Assembly (NCBI GenBank): GCA_005784505.1
Contig: VCAZ01000021.1
Coordinates: 3,847,308-3,911,307, forward strand
Source of the DNA: Bagarius yarrelli
Taxonomy: Eukaryota > Chordata > Actinopteri > Siluriformes > Sisoridae
DNA length: 64,000 nt
Direction: 5' to 3'
Within the stretch, counting starts at the first letter, position 1. Each line of letters opens with the position of its first letter. A program made the position numbers and the translations under genes. Under the pieces are notes generated by a model, which saw nothing but the letters and a program-made list of their open reading frames with translations, ran no database searches and was not told the DNA's origin. Shown here piece by piece: positions 14,581 through 25,210 of the stretch.

Positions 14581-15137
14581 TCGCAAAGCACAAAGGTCGT
14601 AAAGGGAGAGGGTCGATTCCTACAAAGCAACCTTTGGTGCCAGTGGAACATTATTGTCTTGCAACCTGGTCCTAAGCCTGGCCTCGTCGCAAAAATGGAG
14701 GCGGATAAGCCTTTCGATTACCACTATATGCACCTCTGCAAGTTCAAACACATGCAGCTTCACAAAATGTAAGTAATGCGATAATAAAACACAAACAATA
14801 TTTTGGCATTTAAAGTGTAACAAGGAAATTTTGTTCAAGTGATGGCAACATTTTAAAGTTGAAATAAAGGCTTTTTGACAAAAATATGGAGAGACCTTTA
14901 GGGCCGAGCTGGAATTAGATTGACACTTCTGGTATATAGGAATCAAGAATGTGTAAATTAAATACAAACCATTGTTATAAATAGATTTACTTTCCTCCTC
15001 AGCAGCCTAGGGTAACCTATTAAATAGTTAATTTCAATATAGGTGCATTATTCAGAATCAAGAAGGTAATTATAGAGGAGAAATTCTTGGTCTAGATTAT
15101 TTTTATTTCTTCTAATAATAATTGCTAATCCTAAAAA

Positions 15138-15275
15138 AGTACATATAATATATATACATAGATATATAGATATATATTATAAGTATAAAATATATATAGG
15201 ATAGAATATATAAGAATATATTAAGATATATATATATATATATAAGATCATATAGATCTAGATATATATATATAT
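15138..15275. repeat. TA-rich low-complexity tract
   Basis: Imperfect TA/GATA-like repeats within nfib intron 2, 320 bp beyond exon 2. No other content. Confidence 0.85.
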
Positions 15276-15597
15276 TTATTATTTAATTCTCGGAAATGTA
15301 TACATTTTCCAACTTTCTTCGAATTACTAGAAAGCTAATTTTTTTACCACAAGCTTTAGCTTTATTTAAAATGTTTTAGATACTATTATGAGAATTAAGT
15401 TATTTTAGAGAAAATAACTCAGATTAGATAAATAGCAACAACAGATCATAGACAAGTAAATATACTTAAAATAGTAATAAATATTACTGCTTCTTTAAAA
15501 AGGATCACAGAAAATTGTTACTGAAATTCAGTTTAAACATGTCTGAATTAGTCAGGCCTATGAATTTCAGAGACAAAGCCTGTTTTAGTGCACATAC

Positions 15598-16129
15598 CTT
15601 GATCCTGGACGTAATAGGCTAGGAAGAGGTCGAGCTCCTTCACTGACACGGTGATGTGGTGTGGCTGGACGCAGAGTGCCTGATTGGTGCAGTGAGGCGA
15701 TTTGACCAAGCGCTCTCCGTCCGTGCTCTCAAGCGGGATGCCTTTAAACAGGATTACCATCACCAGGTCCAAGCGCCACACTTTATCCGCCTGGCGGAGA
15801 CAGTCAATGCGTCTGATTTTACCCTTCTGGTCGGGGTTGGAAAGTACGCAGCACGGGTGCTTTTTGCCTGTAACACTGAGCACAAAGTCTTCACGGTACT
15901 CCTGCCGAATGTCCTTGCGCAGCTTGGCCAGCAGGCGTGATGCCCACTTTTGCTTGATTTCGGGTTTCTCGCTCAGCAGCTCATCTTTAACGGCGCGTTC
16001 CTCATCCTTGGACATGCGTTTCTCGTGCTTCTTGAAGTACTTGCGCTTACGGGCCTGCAGGTTGAACCAAGTGTAGGCGATGGAGCGCACATGAGGAAGG
16101 AGTGCCTCAATAAAAGGATGGAACTCGTC
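15598..16129 (-). CDS. nfib: nfib coding exon 2 (NFI DNA-binding domain)
   Basis: 532 nt, the same length as I recall for mammalian NFI exon 2. The acceptor AG is at 16131-16130 and the donor GTATGT starts at 15597. It encodes DEFHPFIEALLPHVRSIAY through YYVQDQ plus the first base of the next codon (phase 1, expected Asp). This is the NFI N-terminal domain, distantly related to the SMAD MH1 fold, responsible for DNA binding and dimerisation in the nucleus. The basic RKRKYFKKHEKR stretch and the conserved cysteines (PCCVLSNPD, IDCLRQADK, the Cys in SPHC and in LCVQ) are all present. Small differences from human NFIB as I recall it: Ser for Ala in VRSIAY, Ser for Thr in FVLSVTG, Asp for Glu in VQDQ, and Gln in place of Pro in CTNQALC. 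The last change hits a residue I believe is shared by all four vertebrate NFI paralogues. The frame is intact. Confidence 0.96.
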
Positions 16130-16660
16130 CTTCGAGAAAAGGAGAAATGAAAATAATAAAAAGAAAGACAAAAGTATGAGCATTTTGGGATAGGTTTTCT
16201 GATTAAGCAGCTATAAATATAAATATTTTGTCTAAACACAAACTTACTTTAATTATTAAAAAAAACAATTTAAGTTACTGTTTAGAAAGCACACAAAAAA
16301 GGAGTTTAAACAAATCTATTGTTTCTTTATTAATTCTTGAAACCACAAAAGCTCTTTAAACATAGCAAGCAACTACAAATACAACACACAAAGGTAAATA
16401 CTTACATTTTGAAACATCTGATACATTAAACGTAATATACCGAGCACATTTTTAAAAATGATATATCAATTAAAACCTGATACCGCAATGAAAAAGGGGT
16501 TTATCTACCATTGCTGCTGAGTTTAAAACCACCACAGGCCTGTACGGGGCTGCAGGTGTTGCAGGCACACGGGACGAGGATACCACTGTTTACCACTCTG
16601 GCTCACACCGTGCCAACTTACAACAAACAGTTAGATGAGCAGAACACACGCGCTTCCCTT

Positions 16661-16697
16661 CCCCTCTCTCTCTCGCTCTCTCTCTCCCTCTCTCTCC
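16661..16697. repeat. CT-rich microsatellite
   Basis: Imperfect CT run in nfib intron 1. Confidence 0.85.
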
Positions 16698-18141
16698 TAT
16701 CAGAGCTGCATGTGCTAGCACACCAGGGCATGTGTCCCTCACACGTACAGCTCTCTTATCAAACAGTCCTGCATTCCTACAGCAGTACTGCTTTACAGCC
16801 CTGCGGCGGCCTTTATGATTCTCTCTTAAAATCATGCAAACGGAAAATTAATAAATTGTTCATGTTAATTGCAAAAATACACATATGTTAAGAGAGCAAC
16901 ATCAGACTCTAATTATTTTTTTTTTAAATGGAAAGTTTCACATGTCCAACAATTGGCCCGCTTTGCCGTTGGGACGTTTTGTGGTACAAGTGGGGTCACT
17001 TAAGTTGTTAGCCAAAATGAGCAGCAATTATTCCCAGCCCTTCTTAAAATCAAAACAAGATGGACAATGAAAATGGCATCTTGGCTCAATCCTGACATTC
17101 CTTCTGCTTCAAGGCTCTGTAGAAGTGCCATTAAAAAAAAGTCTGGTGCCAAGTAAGCAGTAACACCTACAGGCTCAATTCACAAGCGTCTTACACATTA
17201 CAGGCCTGTTCAGTTTTCTCTACCGCAACATATTAGTTAGTACTGTGCAATGTGCTATGCCAAATCAGCTGCCAGAATTAGAGTCAGGTTTTAAGCATAT
17301 TCCTTTTTTTTAATCCAATTAATAACATTCTTAATAACATACACGGCTAACTACCTTACCTGTAACAGATTTAATAATAATTAAAAGAAAAATAAAAAAT
17401 ACTTACTAAAACTAGTTTTAAAAATTATTAAATTAAAAACTAATCTAATCTAAAACTAAATTAAAAAGCTGTTAAATATTTGGTTTTATTTTTTACTTTT
17501 TAAAAAAGTTAAAATACACAGCATTTAAATGTAAAGAATATAAAAGTTTCTTTTCTTGCCCCTAAACCAATTAAAAGCTGCTGGAAGAGTTAAACCACAT
17601 ATTATTCTTCATTTATGGGCCAGCTTACTTCTCTATGGGAAACTGCAACCAGTGCTGCACTCCCCTATCTCCCCCACTTAGGACATATTCTCACACAAAC
17701 ACACCACAGGACAGTAAACCACCGCTTACAAACTACACAACTCAGCAACCAATGCGCACAGCTAACTTTTACTTTTACGCACAGACAGTTTGCAGCATAG
17801 TTAATAATTCCATAGTGGTGTGTTGATTAATCTATTAATTTTTTTTTTTATTTAGGTTACACAGCTAAGATTTAAAATATTTTGTACAATACACTGCAAT
17901 TAGTTAATATTATGATCATTAATTAAAATTATATCAATCCTTAAGATTAACAGGCCTATTGTAGTACACAATTTTACATATTTTTTTATCCCTACGTATG
18001 ACTGGTGAGAGCAAATGTATTTTAAAAAATTTGTTAAAAGACTTCAAACTATTGGAAAAAGAAAATACAGGATATACAGCTTCATATACAAATTTTTAAA
18101 GAATCATTACAATTAACAACATGCATTTATAAACCGCCATA

Positions 18142-18206
18142 ATGCAAATAATCTGTCCAGACTAGTAGACAAAGCCGTAAAAGCAAATTTTACTGATAAT
18201 GCAAAT
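18142..18206. promoter_or_regulatory. Pair of perfect POU octamers in nfib intron 1
   Basis: ATGCAAAT occurs at 18142-18149 and again at 18199-18206, same orientation, 57 bp apart. The octamer is the consensus for OCT/BRN POU factors. Two perfect copies this close suggest an intronic enhancer, though chance cannot be excluded in AT-rich DNA. Confidence 0.3.
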
Positions 18207-18804
18207 GCACAGGCATTAAAATGTACTCCATATGATCTTACTTAAAGACACTTTACTTAATGATAACCCAGTAAATCGCATAATTTCAGATATAATAATA
18301 GAATAGAAAAAGCCCTATACCCTATAATTATAGCATTATTATGAGCATAATGACTTTAATTGCTTGGCGGTTATAAGACTTGTAAGTCCTTGTAAGTTTC
18401 CCATGGTAGTAATAAATTGATGTATAGTTATATACGTTTTATATTACATTGAAGCATGCAAAATTTATAAAGATGGTCATATTTTGGAATTTTTTTATCA
18501 GATAGAATATTTAAAATAAAGTCTATGACTACAGTAGATGACAAGGAAGACTAATCCATGTGTGTAAAGTTCGTTTTTGCGCCAGGTTCAGCCCTCCTTT
18601 GTACTTAACCATATCTCAGTCAATCATTCAATGGTGCCAAGCAAAATATAAACAGTAAAATTGTGTCAGCCAAAGCCGGAGGACTCGGTCCAACCGCTCA
18701 ATCGGTCTTATCGCTGTTTTCATCTTAATACACTCGGATAGTGGCTCTGCTAGTAGTTCAAACTCCGTGCGCCTCTGGCCAACCTACTTACTCCACTGCC
18801 TTAC

Positions 18805-18992
18805 CTGTCGGAGAAAAGAGCGGGGTCAAAAAAAAAAAAAAAAAAAAAAGCACCAAGTCAAATCCAAAGCGATTCTTTCACCTCTCCGAATGATCGCTAT
18901 GAGCTCGATTTCTGACTGTTGGCATGTTGTACATCACAAATCTTTTCTGCGAATCTGTAGCCCTGTGTGCGGCAGCGGACGTTTGATTTATA
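18805..18992 (-). promoter_or_regulatory. Candidate internal TATA promoter and alternative first exon of nfib
   Basis: On the minus strand a TATAAAT box (18986-18992) in a small CpG-rich patch is followed about 30 nt downstream by a CACA initiator-like stretch (about 18960). About 155 nt further on there is a very strong donor, GACAG/GTAAGG, with the exon's last base at 18805. This looks like an alternative non-coding first exon that could splice to exon 2. The frame upstream of the donor has an in-frame stop, and a short upstream ORF beginning MYNMPTVRN ends before the donor. Translation would therefore have to start at a methionine within exon 2. A 22-base A run on the plus strand (18828-18849) gives a polypyrimidine tract before the donor on the sense strand. 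The site could instead be a recursive splice site. Confidence 0.35.
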
Positions 18993-19342
18993 GCGGAACT
19001 AATCAAGGTGCTTTACGCACGATGTAAATGTCCAACGTTAAAGCGCTCTTTGAAAAAGAATGTAATGCAATCTGACATGGTTAAGTTCGCATACACTCTT
19101 CCCCGGTGACACACCAGCAACTTTTGAACAGTAACTTTAAAATAACGTCTTAAACAAAAAGTGCATAATATTTACCGTACGCGTGTGAAAGATAATGAAT
19201 TAAAATCCAATGCATAGTAATGCGTAGTACAGGTTATGTTTTAATTTTACAATTTATCCGACAGACTATTTTATTTAAACGTTGTAAAGTCGTAATAACA
19301 CAATCAAACTGCGTTATAATTAAGCGATCCGTAAAGCTCTAC

Positions 19343-19372
19343 CTGCGTTAGACAAATCGGCGAATACATCAT
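19343..19372 (-). CDS. nfib: nfib coding exon 1 (start codon, ten codons)
   Basis: Reading the minus strand gives MMYSPICLTQ followed directly by a GTAGAG donor (GT at 19342-19341). This is the canonical vertebrate NFIB N-terminus, including the double methionine, so the start at 19372 is chosen by family match; the second ATG is 3 nt downstream. The 30-nt exon ends in phase 0, which matches exon 2 beginning with a complete GAC (Asp) codon. It is too short to show up as an open reading frame. The upstream 5'UTR is purine-rich on the coding strand (the CT microsatellite on the plus strand). Confidence 0.93.
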
Positions 19373-19687
19373 GACCTCGGCTGCCAGTGCAGAATAGATC
19401 GATCAGTCCGAAAAGTCCGCTTATTATCGGTTCATTCTCCCGAGCTCGTGCTGCACTGTGCACAGCCCAATGGAACTTGTCCTCATTCAAAAGCAAAAGA
19501 AAAGCTTCATTAGAGACCGGCGGCGAACTTCGCAGATCCCAGGTCGAGCATTTAAAGATTCCCACGAGAGCTCAGAAGCACAAAAGACTGAAGCGCAAAG
19601 CCTTCAGGAGCACTGCATGCATCCGCAGAGAGCGAGCGAGCTAGAGTATATGAGCCAAGTGGGGAAGCAGAAAACCCAACTGTCTCC

Positions 19688-19740
<53 letters not shown>

Positions 19741-19830
19741 CCGCTGATGCTGCTTTAAAGGGGAAATCTTAAAGAATGTCACAAGTGCAGGTCGAAAACT
19801 AAAAGGCGCCAAATTTCTGATCCGGTTTTC
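19373..19830 (-). promoter_or_regulatory. nfib: nfib 5'UTR and proximal promoter (candidate)
   Basis: Immediately upstream of the nfib ATG on the minus strand. The region is CpG-containing up to about 19660, then has a long CT repeat (GA on the sense strand, 19684-19738) that probably lies in the 5'UTR. A TTTAAA box (19754-19759, either strand) and an E2F-like TTTGGCGCC (minus strand, 19805-19813) sit just beyond the repeat. The transcription start is not determinable from sequence alone. I infer it lies between about 19650 and 19740. Confidence 0.45.
19684..19738. repeat. (CT)n microsatellite in nfib 5' region
   Basis: CT run with one CTTT interruption. GA on the nfib sense strand, probably transcribed as part of the 5'UTR. 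Confidence 0.95.
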
Positions 19831-20699
19831 AAACTTGATATTAGATCGAACGGTACCACCCTCTAGTCTGAGGGAACCTAACAAATCAGTCTCGCGATTT
19901 TTTTTTCATACATTAGAAAGTCCATACTCCTCCTCCTCCTTCAGCAAACGCGGTCTATACCACACAACCAACCTTTAAGTCTTCCTCTTACACCACAGCA
20001 TTTACGAATAATCTCCGACTTTTTTTCAATTTGGGTTACATATTAATGTCCTAATAATGTCCCCCATAAATATTTTATTTGTTCAATTCATATATAACAT
20101 ATGTGTATATTATTGATTAGCATACATTAATATATTAATCATGCAATGCAAACCTTGGATGCAAAGCATTTTATTAGTATAATCATGTATTTTATTCTTT
20201 TCTGTGCTCATATTGTCAGCTACATCTGCAATGAAGGTAGACCAATTGGATATTGTTTAATATTTTAATCAAAATGCTGATTTCTTTTTTTCCAACTTAA
20301 AAATATTAAAATATTAAGTGTTTAATATATTAAGTGCAGCGTCCATGACACTACAGGGACAATGGCCTTTCCAAACTGTTGTGTGGCATTAACTCAAAGC
20401 AATGAGGCCTGCGTGTATTTCCCACAAAACCGGTTATTTTTGTGGTTGCGTGTAGATTGTATTTTCTAAGTCTTTTTTTGTACGGGTGGATATAGTGCAT
20501 AATAAGAGAACTATTTTCTGCAAGTGAAGCTTACAATTACAGTGCACAAAAGTGACACCAAACAGAGCAAAGGAATCCCAGCGCGGATTGCAGATCACAT
20601 GGTTACTGGTAGAAGAATTAATTTTAGATTGGTTGTCATACAGACTTTGATGTGCTTTTTTTAACGAAATCGGAAATAATATCCTAATAATAATTTGCC

Positions 20700-22060
20700 C
20701 AATGTGCCGATTAAGCGCACGAACTATAGCGAGAGAACTGACCGATCATGGGAGCTCTCGGTTTGCGAAATTAATCTTTATTCACATCACGTCATTTAAT
20801 AATCTCGTGTCAAAGTCTACCTAGCCTTCCGCACTCCAACCCCCACCCCCCACCCCGTCCGTCCACTAACTCACAGTGTCCGCGATCACGCCGCAAAAAA
20901 AAACAAAAAAAAACGCACGGTTTCCTAACCGAGATTGCGCTTTTACCCGCGGCGAGAAGTCAAGGTCAAACAACCGCCAGCATTTCTGTGCGAATATCAG
21001 AGCGCGAAAGACTTTTACACCATGTTTTATTAAAGTTTCAAATCAAAGTTTTTCTAAGAGCTAAACGCAACACAGTAAAAAAAAAAAAGTTTACGTAAAC
21101 TACGTTAACTTGGCGCGTCGAACGCAGCAATGTTGTAAATTTCAGCCACTTGGCTAATACACAACTTGTCTTAGTATACACTGTGCAACGTGCCAAAAGT
21201 GCACCGCTACAAGGGGCCGAGTTAGCGAAAAGTAGGAGACATGCCAAGAGTTGACTGATCTCTTTAGGCGCAAACCCTACCGACGACTTCTGACACACGA
21301 CGGTATGACCCACATAGGAAGGCTGCCAACGCGCAACATAAACAATCCGACATACACCGCCATTCTCCGGCAGGATCCAACTCCAATTCACTCGCAACAT
21401 GGGATTACATTCTTACTGTATTCACAAACTACACTATTACATTTGCATATTAACTTGAAAAGATATTCACAAAATGATTGCAAGATATTATATTCCGTGG
21501 TAACGTACCATTGCACTGTATTGCATTGATTTAAAAGGGTGTCCAAGAGGCGGTGTAAAACTCAAGCCGGTACCTTCACATGTCTCAGATTCAAAAACGT
21601 AGCCTACTTTTTTAGATATTTTTTTTCTTTCTTTTCTATTCACGCTGCAGTGCGATCAAAAATGCACAGCGGAAGAAAATTCTTGGCAGACAGGCGGCAA
21701 AATCAAGTCAGCGAACACCTCAGATTTTTTTTTTTCTAATCTTCCTTCCTCTGCGAGTCAGACTTTTGGATAGTTTTTTTAGTGGTTGAGTTGAACGCGA
21801 TCCAGAAGAGGCAGAGTTTTTGGAACTGGGCACGTCTGCGCCTTTACTTTCTCCGTCTGCCTGTTGTCACTGCTGCTCGCAGCCTTTGGAATCGGCGTTC
21901 TCGTCTCTGATTGGCTGAGGCGCTGTTGGCCCTTAGCGCGCCTTGCGCACCGCACTTCCGCGTCACAGCCGTGATCGCGCAGTTTGTGTATGAACGCGCA
22001 GCTAGTCAAGAAAACGACCTGAGCGGATACCGACGTTATAAACCGGGCGTTTAATAACAC
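20700..22060. promoter_or_regulatory. CpG-enriched upstream region of nfib
   Basis: Distinctly richer in CG dinucleotides than its AT-rich surroundings, especially 20870-21000, 21100-21380 and 21780-22055. It contains a CCAAT box on the minus strand (ATTGG on plus at 21909-21913), a C-rich KLF/SP-like stretch (about 20838-20858), and a TATAAA at 22037-22042 embedded in CpG-rich sequence on the plus strand. It is consistent with a CpG-island promoter/alternative first-exon zone of nfib, possibly bidirectional. No coding exon was recognised; the open frames here do not resemble proteins I know. Confidence 0.5.
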
Positions 22061-23058
22061 TTCTAACACTATAACAACATTAAGTATTTTTTAGGACATA
22101 CAGATTAGCTTAAAAATGAATGAAAAGAATATAAAAACTACCAAAAAACGGAAAAAACCAATATGATTATCAACAACAACAACAACAATAAGAATAAGAA
22201 TAATAATAATAATGAGTTATTAGGGTTTGAAAACTCAATCTACGTCTATTTCCATTTTAAATGAAAATTAGGATTTAGCATTGTTAAAAAAGAGATATAT
22301 GGTCTATTGTAATAATACACACTAAGTCCTATGCACACACTGTTGGCAGAAGGATTGCATGAGCACAATGATGGCATTGATCCAGACCTCAGCCACCACC
22401 GTTCCACAAGCACACTGTCTGTTCCGGCAGATGAATCAAGCTCGCTTTTCCATGCAACAGCAAAGGTCAGCTACACACACTAAAATACTTTTTACCTAAA
22501 CACACGAATCCTTTAACTTTAACTATATACAAAAGCTGATGATGATGAAATAAAGAACACGATATATCGTTACAGTCATTAAATTGTCGCTGAATTATGA
22601 TTTATTACATTTGTAAGTCCTATAGAATTTTCTTTTCTAATGTTATATATACATGTCTGATCTCAAAAGAATACACACTAGTATATCTGTGTGTGTGTGA
22701 CTGGGTCAAGATGTTATTTATAGGTTTATATACAGTTTAATAAATAAATATGCAAAAACAGCTATTTGATGCTTTAGATAAATTAGATTTCATATATATT
22801 TTACTTCAAAATGACAATCGAATGTGATAGGTGATATTTAAAAAAGAAGATTAGAAGTCTGTGGGAATTTAGAAAAAATAAATTTCGATTTTTTTGGGGG
22901 GGGGGGGTCACTGGGAAAATCAACCATTGTTCTTTTTTTAATTACTATTTATGCCAGTAATCCAGTTCTTAGAATCAGCCATGATGAACCGCACAGTCTG
23001 TGGCGCATGACGAGAAATCCTTTACTCTTACCACATAGATTAAAGAAAAGAACCGAGT

Positions 23059-23061
<3 letters not shown>

Positions 23062-23106
<45 letters not shown>
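23062..23106. repeat. (CT)n microsatellite
   Basis: Perfect CT run. Confidence 0.95.
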
Positions 23107-23109
<3 letters not shown>

Positions 23110-23830
23110 CTGCGGACACGGCAGCTGTATTTTGGCGCATGTATGGGTTCACACTTTCAAAGACACATAAAAAAAAAGAAACAAACTAAAAGAAACTCTA
23201 CTTTGAATGCCTGGAATTGTGTCCTATTTGTCCATGTCCTGTTAGTGCAGATCATTGGACACAACAAGCCGGAGAGTATATGCTGAAAGGTAGTTCAAGA
23301 GCTGACTTGGCTGCAGTAGGTGCTGTGGGAGGAGAAGGCAGAATGGTGTAGTTCTCCTCCACACTGCTCACAACTTTCTCCCCACTCTTCCACAACCCTC
23401 AGGAAATTAACGGAGCTGCTGTCTAGTTTTAACCGCGTTTAATAAAGATTCTATTCTTTTTTGGGGGGGTTATTTTTCTAATGTGAAACTTTGCAGGCGT
23501 GCGTGGTGGAAGTACAGCGACAGCGCGATAGAGAGACAAAGAGAACTTTCTGCTGTACACTGCGCTATGACAACGTGTCAGATTTTCAGAGGATTTTCCA
23601 ATCCTGAGACCTTGTATGTGTGTGTGTGTGTGTGTATGTGTGGGTTTTTTACACTACGGAGCACACGTTTAATGCACTCGGAAACCACAAGTGAGTTGCA
23701 GATTGCAGGTTTTTCCCAAACTCCGGGGAAATTCTTTATACTCAGGAACCCCTCAGCTCCGTTATGTAAGAGAGAAAGAATTACGGTACATGTTATTTAT
23801 TCTTTAATAGAAACCGTTCTTCATTAATTT

Positions 23831-23848
23831 TATAATAATAATAACAAC

Positions 23849-23880
<32 letters not shown>
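23831..23880. repeat. (TAA)n microsatellite
   Basis: TAA trinucleotide repeats with CAA interruptions. Confidence 0.9.
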
Positions 23881-23883
<3 letters not shown>

Positions 23884-24099
23884 TACTAATATAATCTTAT
23901 TATCATCATTATTATTTTATTATCATTATTGTGATAGAAATATATTTTAAATTGTAACCTATTTTACAATGTTATATTCCAGTTGAAATTTCATTTAAAA
24001 CGCTATTTGTTACATCATATTATATAGAGAGTTATTGTTTGTGTATGAATTGTAAAGCAGATTACATAAAATTTAGATCTAATTATCTGAATCTGATAT

Positions 24100-24208
24100 A
24101 AGATAATATATATAATATAATATATATTATATATAGTATTATATAATATATAATATTATATAAAATATAATATATAGTATAATATAATATATATAATATT
24201 ATATATTT
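24100..24208. repeat. Imperfect TA palindromic tract
   Basis: Nearly pure A/T alternation with many TATATAATATA-type inverted units, able to form cruciforms. Confidence 0.8.
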
Positions 24209-24680
24209 AACATTTTTATGTATCCTGAAGACAGACTAAAAAGAACAACCTCATTAAGACTGTTTAAATTTACCCAAATATATGTTTTCCTTAATTGATC
24301 TAAAAAAAATTTACACATTTTTAAAAAAAATAATACATTAATTTTTATTTAAAAATAATAATTCAATTTTTCTCACTTGCTTTTCTTTAGGACCTTTTAA
24401 AAACCATTGTATTTAAGCAATGTCTTTTATTGTGTTTTTCCTACAATTGTATTAAAGTTTTGATCAGAAAATATTTTTACATTTTTTGAAGTTTTTTTTT
24501 TATAACACAGACTCATATTGGGTGATTGTTTATTTTATTTTATGTTAAAAATATTTATTTATAAGTAAAGCTCTGGTTTACACTTTATACTTTTAAATGT
24601 CTTAAACTAAAACTGGATGAATTGGGTAACATTAGACTGAAAATTATGCAATATATTATAAGGATTGATTTGAATTTGGA

Positions 24681-24686
24681 GTGTGT

Positions 24687-24719
<33 letters not shown>

Positions 24720-24747
24720 GTGTGTTGTGTGTGTGTGTGTGGTGTGT
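24681..24747. repeat. (GT)n microsatellite
   Basis: GT run interrupted by GTTGT units. Confidence 0.95.
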
Positions 24748-25028
24748 ATTAGCAAAGATTAATATATTCATATAACTATTCTAGTTTATATATTAATATA
24801 ATTATTTTAGTTTGTCATAAAAAATACAATACACCAGATTTACAGTAATTTTTTATTCAGGCTATCAATTATACATTCAAAAAATTGCTTTTGGACTAAG
24901 TTGATTTTTGGTTGGTTGAATGTTTTAAATAAGTACTGAAGTATCTGATGAGTGTATGTTGATGTAGGATTTAGCTGTTTTGAAGGCAGTATGTACAATA
25001 ATTGGCTCTTAAAAAAACAAATATGGAG

Positions 25029-25210
25029 TAAGTGTTAGTGCAGTGTTTAAGGTGTTGGCCTGCTAACTGTCAGACCGTGGGTCGGATTCACAGCAACCCC
25101 AGGTTACCAATGCTGGTCTCTTGAGCAAGACCCCTAACGCCGAATTGTAGAAATAAGATAAATGTAAGTCAGTCTGGATAAGGGCGTCTGCCAAATGTCA
25201 TAAATATAAG
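25029..25210 (+). mobile_element. tRNA-derived SINE, copy 1
   Basis: Begins with a tRNA-like head (GTGTTAGTGCAGTGTTTAAG, A-box-like), has a degraded B-box region, and ends with the tail AATGTAAGTCAGTCTGGATA followed by AGGGCGTCTGCCAAATG. This head and tail recur at 50830-50970 and 53143-53311. The tail is widespread in teleost SINEs and is thought to be recognised by a partner LINE. Intergenic, between nfib and the tRNA-His genes. Confidence 0.85.

Larger units (their letters stand above)
1..15597 (-). other. nfib: nfib intron 2 (5' part, truncated by window edge)
   Basis: Fifteen kilobases with no exon I can recognise on either strand; all open frames here are short and without family resemblance. 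Contents: CpG-clustered island with a plus-strand TATA (about 1010-1160), CA repeat (1222-1254), a polypurine tract (about 10080-10620), TG and GA microsatellites (11808-11973), a TA-rich tract (15138-15275), and several blocks rich in homeodomain/E-box motifs (for example 4010-4160, 5850-6270, 7070-7270, 14480-14580) that look like conserved enhancers. Conservation itself cannot be tested from one sequence. Confidence 0.8.
16130..19342 (-). other. nfib: nfib intron 1
   Basis: 3.2-kb intron between the ten-codon first exon and the DNA-binding-domain exon, with consensus GT and AG ends. It is mostly AT-rich. Contents: a CT-rich microsatellite (16661-16697), a conserved-looking block near 17085-17240, AT-rich sequence 17280-18120, two perfect POU octamers (18142-18149 and 18199-18206), and a candidate alternative promoter/first exon near 18800-18995. 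No other coding exon is recognisable. Confidence 0.85.
1..19372 (-). other. nfib: nfib gene, 5' portion (exons 1-2 and part of intron 2); rest lies beyond the left edge
   Basis: Minus-strand gene for nuclear factor I/B, a site-specific transcription factor of the NFI family that binds TTGGC(N5)GCCAA as a dimer and acts in lung, brain and stem-cell development. Two coding exons are visible: 19343-19372 and 15598-16129. They join in phase 0 to give the first 187 codons plus one base, which is the DNA-binding/dimerisation domain. Paralogue choice rests on NFIB-type residues in exon 2: IAYTWF, RQEYREDF, GKKHPCC, SPHCTN, ITVSVKELDLFLAYYVQ. NFIA and NFIX read differently at these places. No exon 3 or later coding sequence was found in 1-15597, as expected because intron 2 of this gene is very long in vertebrates. 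The next gene upstream is zdhhc21 in the same orientation, as in human 9p. Confidence 0.95.

Noticed and set aside
1..15597. nfib exon 3 and later exons
   Set aside because: Looked for the GVFNVSELVRVSRTP-type segment and other NFIB blocks in minus-strand frames; none found, so they lie outside the window.
21779..22069. 96-codon minus-strand frame in the CpG block
   Set aside because: GC-rich promoter sequence often lacks stops by chance; CCAAT and CpG content favour regulatory function.
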